NCBI GenBank assembly: GCA_024195585.1
Contig: SWBL01000047.1
Location: forward strand, 124,001-188,000
Source: Aureobasidium sp. EXF-3400
Lineage: Eukaryota; Ascomycota; Dothideomycetes; Dothideales; Saccotheciaceae
Reading direction: 5' to 3'
Length of the DNA stretch: 64,000 bases
In this document: positions 43,757-53,782 of the stretch, in pieces
Layout of the letters: the number at the start of each line of letters is the position of its first letter
Numbering within the stretch: position 1 is the stretch's first letter
The notes under the pieces: generated by a model
What the model was told of the DNA's origin: nothing
What the model saw: only the letters and a program-made list of their open reading frames with translations
Database searches by the model: none
Program-made: the position numbers and the translations under genes

Positions 43757-45502
43757 TCAATTCTCGGACGATTCACGAGCTTTCTGGTTGTTCAAAAGCT
43801 TCAACAACAGGCCCTGAGCATCTTCGCGCTCCATGAAAACCTCGAGCATTCTGACACCTTTCCCGTTCGTGAGTAGACCACATCCTATTGCTGCTTGTAG
43901 TTCTCTCCAAGTCCGTGCCGAGAACGTGTTCATTTCCACCTCGTCCTCGGTTGCTCCGAACATGTTGAGCGCTTGCAGATATCTCCAAGATGCAATATCG
44001 TTGTATGTCTGCTTGCGTCCGTGTATGACACGCTCGATAGTGTAGCCGTCGTTGTTGATGACCACAATGATGATATTTAACTTTTCTCTGATCATGGTGC
44101 TGATCTCTTGCACGGTCATTTGCAGACTTTCATCGCCAATAAATAGAACCACTCGGTTTTCGGAGGCATCTGTGCTGCCTGATCTTTTCCTCCATCTTTC
44201 AGAATCGCGCTGGGCTAGTGATGCACCAAGGGTTGCAGGTAGCATGTAGCCGATACTCAACCACGTAACAGCCGTGAAATAGTAACTTCCGCTCGGGAGC
44301 ACAAGATCACGAGTGCCGTGAGAGGCCGTACCAGTCTCGCCCATGACAATATCTCCAGATTTGAGAATAGGGTTAATGACACGGTAGAAGTCTTTTTGAG
44401 TGAGTGAGCCAGACGATTCGACGGACGGGGTTACCTTAGATGGCTTCGGAGGGGCTTCGGGTTTTGAGATCTTGCTGTGGTCCAGTTGCTCCAATAACAT
44501 TCCTATGAGCTTCTTGTTTGAAACGTCACGAGTGATCTCAGTCCCGATTTTGACATGACGCTCGGAAAATGACAATGAGATTGCTTGCTTCGGGATGCTG
44601 GAAAACGAGCCAGTGTTGGTGCTGCTGTAGTGAGGACCAAAGACCAGAGCGAGATCTGCTGATTCAAAGTAGGTTTTTGCGCTTTCGCTGCCTAAGTCGG
44701 CATTATAGATACCTTGAAAGCTTTCAAGATGCTCATCTACCAAACCTTTGCCGAAGGGCGATGTCCACACAGGCCACCCGGTAGCCTTGACAAGCTCATT
44801 TATCTCGTCGAGGATGTCTAGACATCTGCTCTCACCATCCACATATATCAAAGGGTTCTTGGCAGAATGCATCAGCTCAATAATGCGACCCGATACTTTC
44901 GACTCGTTGTCGCCATTTGAGATCGAAGGCAAGGAGATCTTGGACTCTAGACCGGCCGCAGACACCTTCACATCCACCATGTCGGCCGGAAGTTGAATAT
45001 ACACTGGTCGGCTGTGGATCAGGGCCTGCTGCACAGTCACATCAAACTGCTCGGGAGCAGTACGAGGATCCAAGAGGTTTGTCTGTGCGATGGTCACATG
45101 TGTATGCATGGTTGCAAAGCGATTGAAGTCACCGTCGGCGAATGTGTGGTGTACATTGGTACGAGCGTCTTGCGTAGCTCTGGCTGGGGTACCAACAATA
45201 GAAATGATAGGAGCCTTTTCCGCGTATGCACCAGCAATACCATTGACGGCACTGAGTTCTCCCACGCCAAAAGTGGTGATCAGGGCACTCACACCATGGA
45301 TTCGAGCGTAGGCATCGGCAGCATATGCAGAGTTCAATTCATTACAATTGCCAACCCAGTGCAAGCCTGCAGGCTCAACGAAGTCCAGCAAGCGAAGGTT
45401 GTAGTCGCCAGGGACTCCAAAGACAGAGCGAATGCCAAGTTGATGGAGTCTTGCAAAAACGTAATCGGCGAGCGTGATCGTATCTTGCGATGCGGATGAC
45501 AT
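43757..45502 (-). CDS. Thiamine-diphosphate 2-oxo-acid decarboxylase (ARO10/PDC-like)
   Basis: ThDP- and Mg-dependent decarboxylase that turns a 2-oxo acid into an aldehyde. Single exon of 581 aa, ATG at 45502. Family residues are present: VFGVPGDYNLRLLDF (active-site Asp), NCNELNSAYAADAYAR (the Glu that activates ThDP), VHHTFADGD (His-His pair) and [14 protein letters not shown] (Glu). The ThDP motif reads GDESLQMTVQE in place of the usual GDG. It differs from the canonical pyruvate decarboxylase at 56900 in the substrate-pocket region. It has no introns, while that gene has one. Adjacency to an aromatic-type aminotransferase and a Zn2Cys6 regulator points to phenylpyruvate, indolepyruvate or branched 2-oxo acids (Ehrlich pathway). 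A pyruvate-active isozyme is possible. Confidence 0.9.
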   Translation of the reverse strand: MSSASQDTITLADYVFARLHQLGIRSVFGVPGDYNLRLLDFVEPAGLHWVGNCNELNSAYAADAYARIHGVSALITTFGVGELSAVNGIAGAYAEKAPIISIVGTPARATQDARTNVHHTFADGDFNRFATMHTHVTIAQTNLLDPRTAPEQFDVTVQQALIHSRPVYIQLPADMVDVKVSAAGLESKISLPSISNGDNESKVSGRIIELMHSAKNPLIYVDGESRCLDILDEINELVKATGWPVWTSPFGKGLVDEHLESFQGIYNADLGSESAKTYFESADLALVFGPHYSSTNTGSFSSIPKQAISLSFSERHVKIGTEITRDVSNKKLIGMLLEQLDHSKISKPEAPPKPSKVTPSVESSGSLTQKDFYRVINPILKSGDIVMGETGTASHGTRDLVLPSGSYYFTAVTWLSIGYMLPATLGASLAQRDSERWRKRSGSTDASENRVVLFIGDESLQMTVQEISTMIREKLNIIIVVINNDGYTIERVIHGRKQTYNDIASWRYLQALNMFGATEDEVEMNTFSARTWRELQAAIGCGLLTNGKGVRMLEVFMEREDAQGLLLKLLNNQKARESSEN

Positions 45503-45569
45503 TGTTAAGGTGGTTTCAGGTCCGATGGTCTAAAACGTGTGCTCGGAAACCATGATATGTCGTTGTCCT

Positions 45570-45591
45570 CGGAGTAAGCGGGAGCCAGCGG
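45570..45591 (-). promoter_or_regulatory. Triple CCG operator-like array, decarboxylase side
   Basis: Plus strand reads CGG, spacer agtaag (6), CGG, spacer gagccag (7), CGG. Along the decarboxylase strand this is CCG-N7-CCG-N6-CCG, 68 bp upstream of the start. CCG/CGG triplets are the half-sites of Zn2Cys6 proteins, and yeast Aro80 binds tandem CCG repeats. The nine fixed bases would occur about once per 262 kb per strand at equal base frequencies. Confidence 0.6.
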
Positions 45592-45648
45592 GGTAAGGGC
45601 AACCGCGGCTTGCAAGGCGTCTCCACACCCCTCAGATACTTTGCCAAG

Positions 45649-45670
45649 CCGCTCCTAGCCGAACTCGCCG
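45649..45670 (+). promoter_or_regulatory. Triple CCG operator-like array, regulator side
   Basis: Plus strand reads CCG, spacer ctcctag (7), CCG, spacer aactcg (6), CCG, ending 89 bp upstream of the regulator ATG. It is the same architecture as the decarboxylase-side array but inverted, while the spacers are unrelated in sequence. That points to conserved half-site geometry rather than a duplicated segment. Confidence 0.6.
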
Positions 45671-45758
45671 AAGACTCCTATCGAATCGGAGTGATCTGGC
45701 AATTCTCTACTCCGACATACCATAGCAGAAGGAAAATCACAATCCGCGCCAGGAAGCT

Positions 45759-47819
45759 ATGCCACCTCGTGAGGCAGCCTGTGAGCCTTGTAGGAGGTCT
45801 AAGTTGGCCTGCGATCATGTCCGACCGGTGTGCACTCGATGCTTGGGTGCCAACAGGGCCGACGCCTGCGAGTATCGAATATCTCCCTTCAAAAGAAGAC
45901 GAACAGATTTGGGACCTTCGCCTAGGACGAATATTTCACGGTACAAGATAGCAGAGATTCTACGACTTTGTGTGGTTGTTGATTGATCTTGTAGCAATGG
46001 AAGCCAGACTCGAGAATCCGAGCCACCACCAACAGCAGCAGCGACGCCAACCATTCGACCTTATCCAAACCCAGGTTTTCAAGGCTCGTTGAGTTCTGCT
46101 GCGATTTTCAGTCACATCTCTCCTCGACATCATGAACCGGGCGCTGCTCAACCAGAACCTGATACTGTACCAGCTGGAGTGTCCGTACCTGCATTGCTCG
46201 ATAACGATGATATCGCTTGTAGACAAGGAACGTCATTAATCAAGCTACTTCTTGAGGAGTACCCGTTGAGTACCCTCAAAGATCTAGTTTCGTTTTGGCT
46301 CGCAAAAGGCATCAGTCTCTCACATGCCGAGTCTCTATTAGATTCGTGCATCGAAAGTATGGACGAAGCTCTAAACTCTGGACAGCCAACAGACAGCTGT
46401 ATGGAATATTTGACTCGTAATTCGCAGAGTCCGTTACTCTTCGGTCCCGAAACAACTTTCGCTGCATACGTAGCGCAGTTTTCTGGTCACAATGCCCGTC
46501 TGGAGACCCTAGGTATCTTTCTATCAGCTGTGGTCAGAGCCACGAACGATGTACCTTTCTTCCCAACACTTTACAAAACAGACGAGGATAAGTTCAGGCT
46601 ACGAAAGTTGGCTACTCGGCTGAGCGACCACGCTCTGGAAGTCTGTCTATCGCTCGACTGCTTGAATGACCTTCAGCTTGCCTTCCAATACGAGAATTTT
46701 ATCGTGCATACATTCGTCGACGGAGACCAGAGTTACAGCTCATGGCGAAGGCTTGGAGATGTTATCGCCTCCATGCTTGCTCTCGGCTACCACGAACGTG
46801 TCGAGACCCGATCCAGAATCCCAGACTTTGTGGTGGAACTACGGCAAAGTGCATTCGCACGCATATACACTGACGATAAGGAAGTCTCCATCTTTCTTGG
46901 TCGACCACCCCGACTGAGTCGAAGATTTTGCCATTTCCGAATACCAATCGCTTTGGACTCATTCGAGGCCAATGAGTCTGCTCCTGGTACTGAAGTTGTC
47001 GGACAAGCAAGTGAAATCAAGATTGATTACAGAGCGGGATGTAGTTGGGCGGCTCTATGTGCGCTACTCAAGGAAGAGATATTGGAGTTGTTCATCGAGA
47101 AAAATCGAGAGCATTGCGTACAACGAGCGAGTGTTATCTGGGCAAAAGCGGAAGCACAATGGAAACAGCTACCCACACACATGCGCTACGATGTTAGTTG
47201 TCTCAACGACTACAGAAGGAGCCCCTTCGAGCGCGACTTCCTGATTAGTGCTCGACTAGACCACATACACATCAGGTTTCTGTTGCGATTCATCCTGATC
47301 AATAGTCTGGCCCAGCCAGATGACGAGATGATCCAAATCGCACATGAGATGCTCACATTGGTCGTTCAAGCTGTTCTTGCCCGTGACAGGCTTGCAAATT
47401 CTGGAAGTGGTCTCGTCTGGAAAGTTATCCTCTACGGCTTACCGGCCTCAGGTATCATACTACTCGCCATCTTGGAACAACGCAATCCTTACCACTTTGG
47501 TGGCCTATCGCGCGCAAAGGTCTTGCAGAACCTGAGGATTCTCGTAGCCGAGATACAGATTGGCGCACTATCACATCCAAGAGAGCCGAATTTTGCTTTG
47601 CTCACCAGAGCCGCGCAGACCATTGAGAACTTCCTCGACTCTGAGGAAAGGCATGATCATCATCCGAATGGTCAAATCAGCGCTCATCACGATGCGGCTC
47701 CTGGACAAATGGGACCTTGGGCTTCGAATTTGAACCTGGAGGCTTGGGATTTTGATCTTGGGTTCTGGGAGAATCTTGCCGAGCATCCCTTCTTGTCGAA
47801 TCTCGAGTTTCCGACATAA
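45759..47819 (+). CDS. Zn(II)2Cys6 transcription factor, likely cluster regulator
   Basis: Fungal nuclear activator of the Gal4 type. Two exons (45759-45940, 45995-47819; 54-nt intron) give 668 aa. The zinc cluster is at residues 8-37: C-EP-C-RRSKLA-C-DHVRPV-C-TR-C-LGANRADA-C, followed by a basic FKRRR segment. The middle part resembles the fungal-specific transcription factor domain (YSSWRRLGDVIASMLALGYH and KEVSIFLGRPPRLSRRFCHF). The C terminus is acidic and hydrophobic (NLEAWDFDLGFWENLAEHPF), a plausible activation region. Divergent from the ARO10-like gene and one gene away from the ARO8-like gene, it probably controls both. The function is comparable to yeast Aro80, but orthology cannot be shown from this sequence alone. 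The splice joins TNIS-R-NGSQ in frame. Confidence 0.9.
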
Positions 47820-48264
47820 GGCGATTTACAAGCTGTATAAGTGCACAAAAGTTATCAAAGAATCGGAGTGGGGCTTTGGAAGTATCCTTGAGCGACGTCA
47901 TCTTGTGAATGAATGAATGCCACTCAGCTGTGGAAACTACTATGCGTTCTGACAGCTGCAAATATCCTTGTCCTCATTCAATAGTCTCGCGATCACACTC
48001 TCTCCCCTGGCAGATATAGCAATATCTTGAGCTGTAAAAACGCACAGTTGTTTTTGAATCAGAAGCATGGCCACGGAAGTATTCTGAATTGCTGCTCTCA
48101 CTGTGATACTCACTCCGTTCTAGAAAATGTTATGCATTTCGATAGCTATATCATGACCGTCTTCAGCATACGAATCGAGCTCTCTACCCGCGATTGTCTT
48201 TGTTCAGCTATCGTTGTTCGTCCATCTCTCTACATGAATTTTCGCCGCTTCATGTCAAACCCGC
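47820..48264. other. Convergent intergenic region
   Basis: About 445 bp between the 3-prime ends of the Zn2Cys6 factor and the first F-box gene. Nothing else is supported. Confidence 0.6.
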
Positions 48265-49689
48265 TCAATAACAGGTGTTAACATTGCCATCGTAGTCCTC
48301 CCACAATCCCTCCTCCGGCAGGTCTGAGTTTCTCAAGGGAGAGCCGACATATCCTTTAAACTCGTCGTAATCATCATCGTCATCATATGGCAGAGGTTCT
48401 GGCAGCACGCCTCCATTCAAGACAAAGTCTTGTGCTTCTGAGCACCATTTAGGAGAGTACTGGGTCACTTCTTCGTCGCCTTCCAACTCGCAGACGGAAA
48501 CAATTTGCACCCTCTTCAGTGAGGTCATTTGACACGAAACGCGTCTGAATGTCGAACTCCAATTTCCAGCGCTCAGAGCGAGGCCAATGTCCAGCTGCTG
48601 CAACGACTGAGAGTGGCGAAGAAGGAAAGAGACCAGGGCATCTTCAGTAACAACAATGTCATCAAGAAGGACATCACGAAGGTGTTTTGAGTCGAGTGCA
48701 TGCAGCAACGCGTCTCCATTGAACATGTTTCTTCTGCGAGGTTGCATCGCTACCCAGAGGGTCTCGAGAGCACTCGCCTTACCGATTGCTTCCTCGAGAT
48801 TGAAACCGAACATGGTCTTTGGGTTGTTGGGAAGACGGTTGTAGCCAATGCGAACATGCTTGAGATGTTCAAAAGACTTCAAACTCTTGATCGTGGCGTA
48901 GTCTGCACATTTGAAGGGAAGGTCGATGATGGTCATGGAATGTAAACCAGCATTTTTATGGTCTGCAGCCGACAGTACCTCTGCGAGGCCGAACTCGAAA
49001 GGGTCATGCATATCAGCATCAACCCATGCCTCTGGGTGCGGATGTATGCTCTTAAACATAGAGAGCAGCTTGAGGATGACATGATTCTGACCTGGTTGCG
49101 GAGGAGCGATGACGATGTTGACTAGGTTGGGACACATCTTGAAGGCGTAGGCGATAGTGTCCAAGAAGCAACGACGGAACTCTTCGGTGGATTGGTACGC
49201 AGCAATCTGACGCTGAGCCTTCCAGTAGTGTTCCTGAGACTTTTTCAAAGCCTTGGTGACTTTATTTACAGCAGCATCAAACTTCTTGTTTGCATTGGAC
49301 CACTTTGAGCGTGCGTCGGAAGTATCAAGTAGCGGATCGCCATCCTCGTCGTAGTCGATGTCGTCAGGCTTGAAGTCCCACCAGTCAGGGAAGCTATGTC
49401 GAAGATGAGAATGCTCGTCAACCCATTTCTGGAAAGACTTGTGGTTCTTCAGATTACTGGGATCGACAACCAGGGTGGTAATGTGCTTGCTGAAGATAGC
49501 ATGATCAGCTATTTCGCGAACCTCAGCGCAACTGTCCCTATGCTTGACGAGGAAGATGCGTGGCAGTAGATAAGGCGCAGCTGCATCAGCAAATTGTTTT
49601 GAGACAAGGCGGATTGGCTTGAGGAGCTTGGGATCGGCGTGAAGGAAGCTACAGACGCGCTGCTTCAATTCGAAAGGGAGTTTCTCCAT
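48265..49689 (-). CDS. F-box-like protein
   Basis: Putative substrate receptor of an SCF ubiquitin ligase. Single exon of 474 aa, ATG at 49689. The first 45 residues form a recognisable F-box: LPFELKQRVCSFLHADPKLL and PIRLVSKQFADAAAPYLLPR. The remainder has no named domain but shows spaced Leu-rich strands (for example DLPFKCADYATIKSLKSFEH and LQQLDIGLALSAGNW), consistent with divergent leucine-rich repeats as in many fungal F-box proteins. An acidic segment DDDDDYDEFKG lies near the C terminus. The target is unknown. A second, unrelated F-box gene lies at 60042. Confidence 0.82.
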   Translation of the reverse strand: MEKLPFELKQRVCSFLHADPKLLKPIRLVSKQFADAAAPYLLPRIFLVKHRDSCAEVREIADHAIFSKHITTLVVDPSNLKNHKSFQKWVDEHSHLRHSFPDWWDFKPDDIDYDEDGDPLLDTSDARSKWSNANKKFDAAVNKVTKALKKSQEHYWKAQRQIAAYQSTEEFRRCFLDTIAYAFKMCPNLVNIVIAPPQPGQNHVILKLLSMFKSIHPHPEAWVDADMHDPFEFGLAEVLSAADHKNAGLHSMTIIDLPFKCADYATIKSLKSFEHLKHVRIGYNRLPNNPKTMFGFNLEEAIGKASALETLWVAMQPRRRNMFNGDALLHALDSKHLRDVLLDDIVVTEDALVSFLLRHSQSLQQLDIGLALSAGNWSSTFRRVSCQMTSLKRVQIVSVCELEGDEEVTQYSPKWCSEAQDFVLNGGVLPEPLPYDDDDDYDEFKGYVGSPLRNSDLPEEGLWEDYDGNVNTCY

Positions 49690-50315
49690 GATGCCGAGTG
49701 GTTAATGTCGATTCAAAACATCAGTTGTAGTGTGTTTGGGGGTCTTGAGGTATACGGCGACGGTGCGTAAAGTGCAAGGTGTTAAAGTGGGTGTGCGCAG
49801 GCCAAAAAGGCGCGTTGGCACAGAGATTGTTTTGAAGTCGGAGGTTCTGGATGATTGTTTGAAGGTGAAGCGAGTGCGTGTTATTGTGCCGAGCAAGCTT
49901 TGTTTGGGTATTTGCTCAAGGCAATCGCGATGGGCTCATTTCTGACAAAGGCAGTAACCATGCTCTCTCCAGTCTTGAAGCATGTGGTTTGCGTAGTTAT
50001 ACAAATGCACAATATTATCAAGAACAGGGCAGTTACCATTGAGAGACGAAATGCTATCGGCTTTCTCAGGTCACATCTCTGTGAGAATCCTTTGTGCTTT
50101 TTTACAGTCTGGAACATTGACACTTCATCGTGGAGAGAATTGCTGAGGCTTTCCCCTGAAGAGGGGCTTACGTGCAGTCGGTTGACAAAGACTTGAAGAC
50201 TCAATATCGGATTAAGCAGGCATAGACTACGTGAATTGACTTTCACACTATTGTCAAGAGTTTAGAGTCAAATATAGATTGATGCTTTTGGCTTACTATG
50301 TAATACTCGACTTCT
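49690..50315. other. Intergenic, F-box promoter and GH28 3-prime flank
   Basis: About 625 bp between two minus-strand genes. Short frames on both strands are not supported as genes. Confidence 0.55.
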
Positions 50316-51694
50316 CTATCTGCTGTTCTCCTCCCACGTCGGACCGGTGCAGTTGAATCCAACAGAGGAAACATTGTCACACAAGTACTGGCTAGGAGCA
50401 GTATTGTTGACAGTGTCGACAATGTCGATACCAATAATTTCTTGACCAGTGCAAGGAGATGCAGCCGAGCACTGAATAGCACCGACCACATCACTGACGG
50501 CGGTTCCGGTCCAATTCTGAAGGCGAATATCGTGGAGGTTAAACTTGCTGCTATCGCAGCCACCAGTCGCGCCATTATAAGAGGTACACTGAGTCACGGC
50601 ATAGATACCAGTATTGTTGTAGAGAACAAAATCGGAGAACGTAATGTTGGCAGCATAACCCAGGCCACCACCACCGCCGTTGGGAGGATAACCAGTAGAA
50701 ACTCCAGTCCCTAAGCAAGTTAGCAAGTGATTTTGTTGGGACGGCGCGATTTTACGAACAGGTCTTGACGTAGGCGCCATATCTCATGTTGTACGAGCGG
50801 ATGTCACGAGCAGTGACATTTTCGATGATTTCGAAAGTGTTGTTGTATTGACCAATGCTGCCAATAGCGACACCAAGACCCATATAGAAGTCACAGTCCT
50901 CGATAAGGATGTTGGTGCTGTTGGCCTTCAAGGCGATAGAATCATCTCCGTTAGTGACATTCCAGCGGCGGAAGGTGATGTTGTTGGCGTATACAGTGTC
51001 GGCACCGTCAGTGTTCAGACTTGAAAAGTCAAAGCCAACAGGCTCGTTGCCAGTGCTGTTCACATAAATATCTTCCAGAAGAATGTTCTCGCTGTGAATG
51101 ACGGTCATGGTCCACATCTGGGAGTCCACAAATCGGGTGCCCAAGAAGGTGCTATCCTTGGTTCCAGTAATGGTAATCTGGTGAGGTCTGCCAGGGCTAC
51201 ATCAAAATCAGTATGTCAATCGACGATATAGCAAATGTGAGCACTTACTAGTTGTTTGTTCCATTGACAAAGGTATACCAAGTCTGTCCAGAGCCATTGA
51301 GAGTAGCGTATCCATGACCATCCCAGTTGATATTCTCTCCACCAAACAACCAAGCCGAAGATTGGTTCTGGTAACCAACAGGGAGGGAGTGGTTGAGCCA
51401 GTAAGGGATATTCGTGTCCCAAAGGAGTAAACCATTCAAGTCGACGTCAACATTCTTCAAACCAGTAGTGTTCATAACACTATGGATGTTGTAGGTTTCG
51501 TTGCGGAAGACAACTTTTCCTCGTGAGGGTGCCTCGTTACGGCCGCATTTTTCGAATGCCTCGACGATGGCGGGAGCAGAGTCACCGCCATTCGCACAGG
51601 GCTCGACAATGCAGACACGTTCGGGGATAGTGACGACTGTTTGGGCAATTGCAAGTGCTGGCACACTGAGTGCCGCGATGAGAGAGGCGTACAT
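50316..51694 (-). CDS. Secreted GH28 pectinase-family protein with divergent active site
   Basis: Secreted right-handed beta-helix enzyme of the polygalacturonase family, probably acting on pectin galacturonan or rhamnogalacturonan from chain ends. Three exons (51694-51249, 51196-50760, 50710-50316) give 425 aa with a signal peptide (MYASLIAALSVPALAIAQ). NTD (N210-D212) and DD (D233-D234 in TNGDDSIALK) are present, so the catalytic acids are kept. The usual GHG is GLG (L256 in GLGVAIGSIGQY) and the usual RIK is YVK (residues 291-293 in GAYVKTW). This places it outside the classical endo-polygalacturonases, closer to exo-type or rhamnogalacturonan-specific fungal groups. There are many N-glycosylation sequons. 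The second intron has a GTTCGT donor, confirmed by the restored KTWTGVSTGYPPN. Confidence 0.9.
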
Positions 51695-52217
51695 TGTGAT
51701 ACTGGTGATAAAAAAACAAGATGCACTTACAGCACAAACAGCGGGAACAGCCCTCTAAATATACTCATCTGCAGTTCATGGTTCGGCATTCAGGTTACAT
51801 TGATCACCGCAAAAACCTCCAACATGCCTGCTGATCGCTGCCTCATGGTTACAGTGACGATCCTCGAGTCGGGGACACCGTGGTCATGGTGGAGAGAATG
51901 ATGTCGAGAGACCTGGAGAAAAAGCCGGAGCAGCACGGGCACTTCTCTTGGGGCTCCACCTTTCTCCACATGTCGGCAACGGATTCAAGTCGTCGGCTTT
52001 TGGATGACTGCCATGTGCATCTGAGCTATGGTCTAGTGGTCTCAAGCCAACCAAGATCATGTCTTGGAAGGTGGAGGTAAGAACGGATGAGTGAAAGAAA
52101 ATTGAGAGTACATCATAGTACATTTGCCAAGTATTGCTCTTGCAGTTGGTGCGGGGAATCAACAGCGTTTGCTGTGTGCATTATATATTTATATGGTCAT
52201 GAATCATGAGCACCTAC
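51695..52217. other. GH28 promoter region
   Basis: About 520 bp between two minus-strand genes. No gene is supported. A TGGTCTAGTGG string near 52030 looks like a tRNA A box but lacks a B box. Confidence 0.55.
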
Positions 52218-53402
52218 TCATGCACCTGGAGGCCACTTTGAGGGCGCATCGATGACAGTCCTCGAGAAGCGAGCACTGATCTGATCCTGGGCCTTTTGTT
52301 TTTGCTTTGCACCAATTCCTGAGCGGTCCAGGACTGGGGTTGCATTCATGATGTTGTCAATATCATCGTCCTCAGCACCGCCAAAATCTGAGCCTGACTC
52401 GTCGTCCGAGTCGTGAAGAGGCTTAGGTTCAGTCTGTGCGATGCGACCTGGTTGTGGCTTGTCGTCCGAAACAGCAGGAGCAGGATTTTGGAAGGGCTTC
52501 GAGGCAAGAACACGGCGACGAAGCTCAGCCATTTCTTCCTCATCATCGTCCGAGGGTGGCATGCCGTAAGGATCGTGGTCATCCTCCTCCTCTTCTTCTT
52601 CATCTTCGTCATCCTCGTCCTTGTTCTCCCTCTCTTCGCCATCGCTGTCTTCGTCGCTTCCCTCTTCGTCGGACTCGTCAAGCATGCGAGTACGGTTCAG
52701 ATTGCCTCCTCTCCATGCGTCGTCCTCGTTGGCTTCTCTCTCGGCTCGGTCCTGGACGTATTCGTTCTCAATCTTCTCCAACCAAGCTGCCTCGGCCTGC
52801 TTTATGCCGGCTTCATCCTCGCAGGCAGCATAGCGTTTGAGCACAGCTTCGTTGATGTCGAGGAAGGCCTGGCCGTAGCTGAAAGTGCTGAGAATGTGTT
52901 CGGCCCACTCTTTCTTTCGACAAATGTAAAAACAGGCAGCAAGAGCCTCAACACAGTTCATTCTCCAGGGCTTTCCGTAGTTTGTTGGGTTTGCAGCAAT
53001 CAGGTAGGGAAGAAGTCGTTGGTGGGGGCCTCCAATCCTGCTGAATGGGACTTCTTGGATACGCTTCCAGCTGGCTTCGACAACAGCAGCACCGTACTGC
53101 TCGAGAAGTGGGGCATCGGCAGGTGAGATGATAGTTTTTGCATTGGGCGAAACGACGATACCGGCGAACTTCTGGCCGACATGCAGTTCGCGCATGAGCC
53201 CCAGACGCATCAGACGTTTGCCGCTGCATCGTTTGGCATCGCAGTGGCCAAGGTCCCAGGCGGCAGCCTTGTAAGGAGGACGTTTGGAGGCAGCAGGATC
53301 GATCTCTCCTTCCTCGCCACGGGCAGGAGGTAAAGGGCGAGCAGAACGACCGTTTGCGAAGCGCTTGCCCTTGTTGGACATGTCCTTCTTGTGGCGGACC
53401 AT
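52218..53402 (-). CDS. TSR3: 18S rRNA aminocarboxypropyltransferase TSR3
   Basis: Cytosolic enzyme that transfers the 3-amino-3-carboxypropyl group from SAM to the hypermodified pseudouridine of 18S rRNA (position 1191 in yeast) late in 40S maturation. Single exon of 394 aa. The catalytic core is in residues 45-215: WDLGHCDAKRCSGKRLMRLG, FAGIVVSPNAKTIISPADAP, VVEASWKRIQEVPFSRIGGP, HQRLLPYLIAANPTNYGKPW and MNCVEALAACFYICRKKEWA. Conserved NYG, CVEALAA and SPAD blocks identify the family. After the core comes a strongly acidic, disordered tail with long Asp/Glu runs (about residues 235-300), ending basic. The short N-terminal extension is basic. It lies close to the 5-prime end of the divergent GGA gene. 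Confidence 0.95.
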   Translation of the reverse strand: MVRHKKDMSNKGKRFANGRSARPLPPARGEEGEIDPAASKRPPYKAAAWDLGHCDAKRCSGKRLMRLGLMRELHVGQKFAGIVVSPNAKTIISPADAPLLEQYGAAVVEASWKRIQEVPFSRIGGPHQRLLPYLIAANPTNYGKPWRMNCVEALAACFYICRKKEWAEHILSTFSYGQAFLDINEAVLKRYAACEDEAGIKQAEAAWLEKIENEYVQDRAEREANEDDAWRGGNLNRTRMLDESDEEGSDEDSDGEERENKDEDDEDEEEEEEDDHDPYGMPPSDDDEEEMAELRRRVLASKPFQNPAPAVSDDKPQPGRIAQTEPKPLHDSDDESGSDFGGAEDDDIDNIMNATPVLDRSGIGAKQKQKAQDQISARFSRTVIDAPSKWPPGA

Positions 53403-53782
53403 GCTGACTCTGGCGCTTCTTGTTGGTGTCGATATATAGGTGTGATATGTGCGAGTGAGATAAAAGCAGCCAAATGAGATTAAGGAAAGTTGATAAAATG
53501 AAGTCGAGTGTGTATATGACGAGATGAGGGGCAGGCAAATTTCGAGACGGATAGCGAAAATCGACGCGAGTCAGGTTGACGAGCGAGGGCTACGTCAATG
53601 TCGAGGCCCGCCAAGATCTTAGCTTAGGAGCAGTTCCGCAATACACCACAACGTGGTGCATACCGCTGCCTGCATTCGACTCGTTATCTTTACATTATTC
53701 TGCAACAGAAGCGCCCATCGTAACTCACACACGCCTACAAGACCTTCATTCTCCAACACTATCCACCTCAATATCGCCCACC

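Larger units (their letters stand above)
45503..45758. promoter_or_regulatory. 256-bp divergent promoter of decarboxylase and Zn2Cys6 regulator
   Basis: The two start codons face outward with 256 bp between them. The interval contains two inverted triple CGG/CCG arrays, each nearer to one gene, described separately. This arrangement suggests co-regulation and autoregulation. Confidence 0.75.

Noticed and set aside
52020..52060. TGGTCTAGTGG string resembling a tRNA A box.
   Set aside because: No GGTTCRANNC-type B box follows and no cloverleaf can be drawn.
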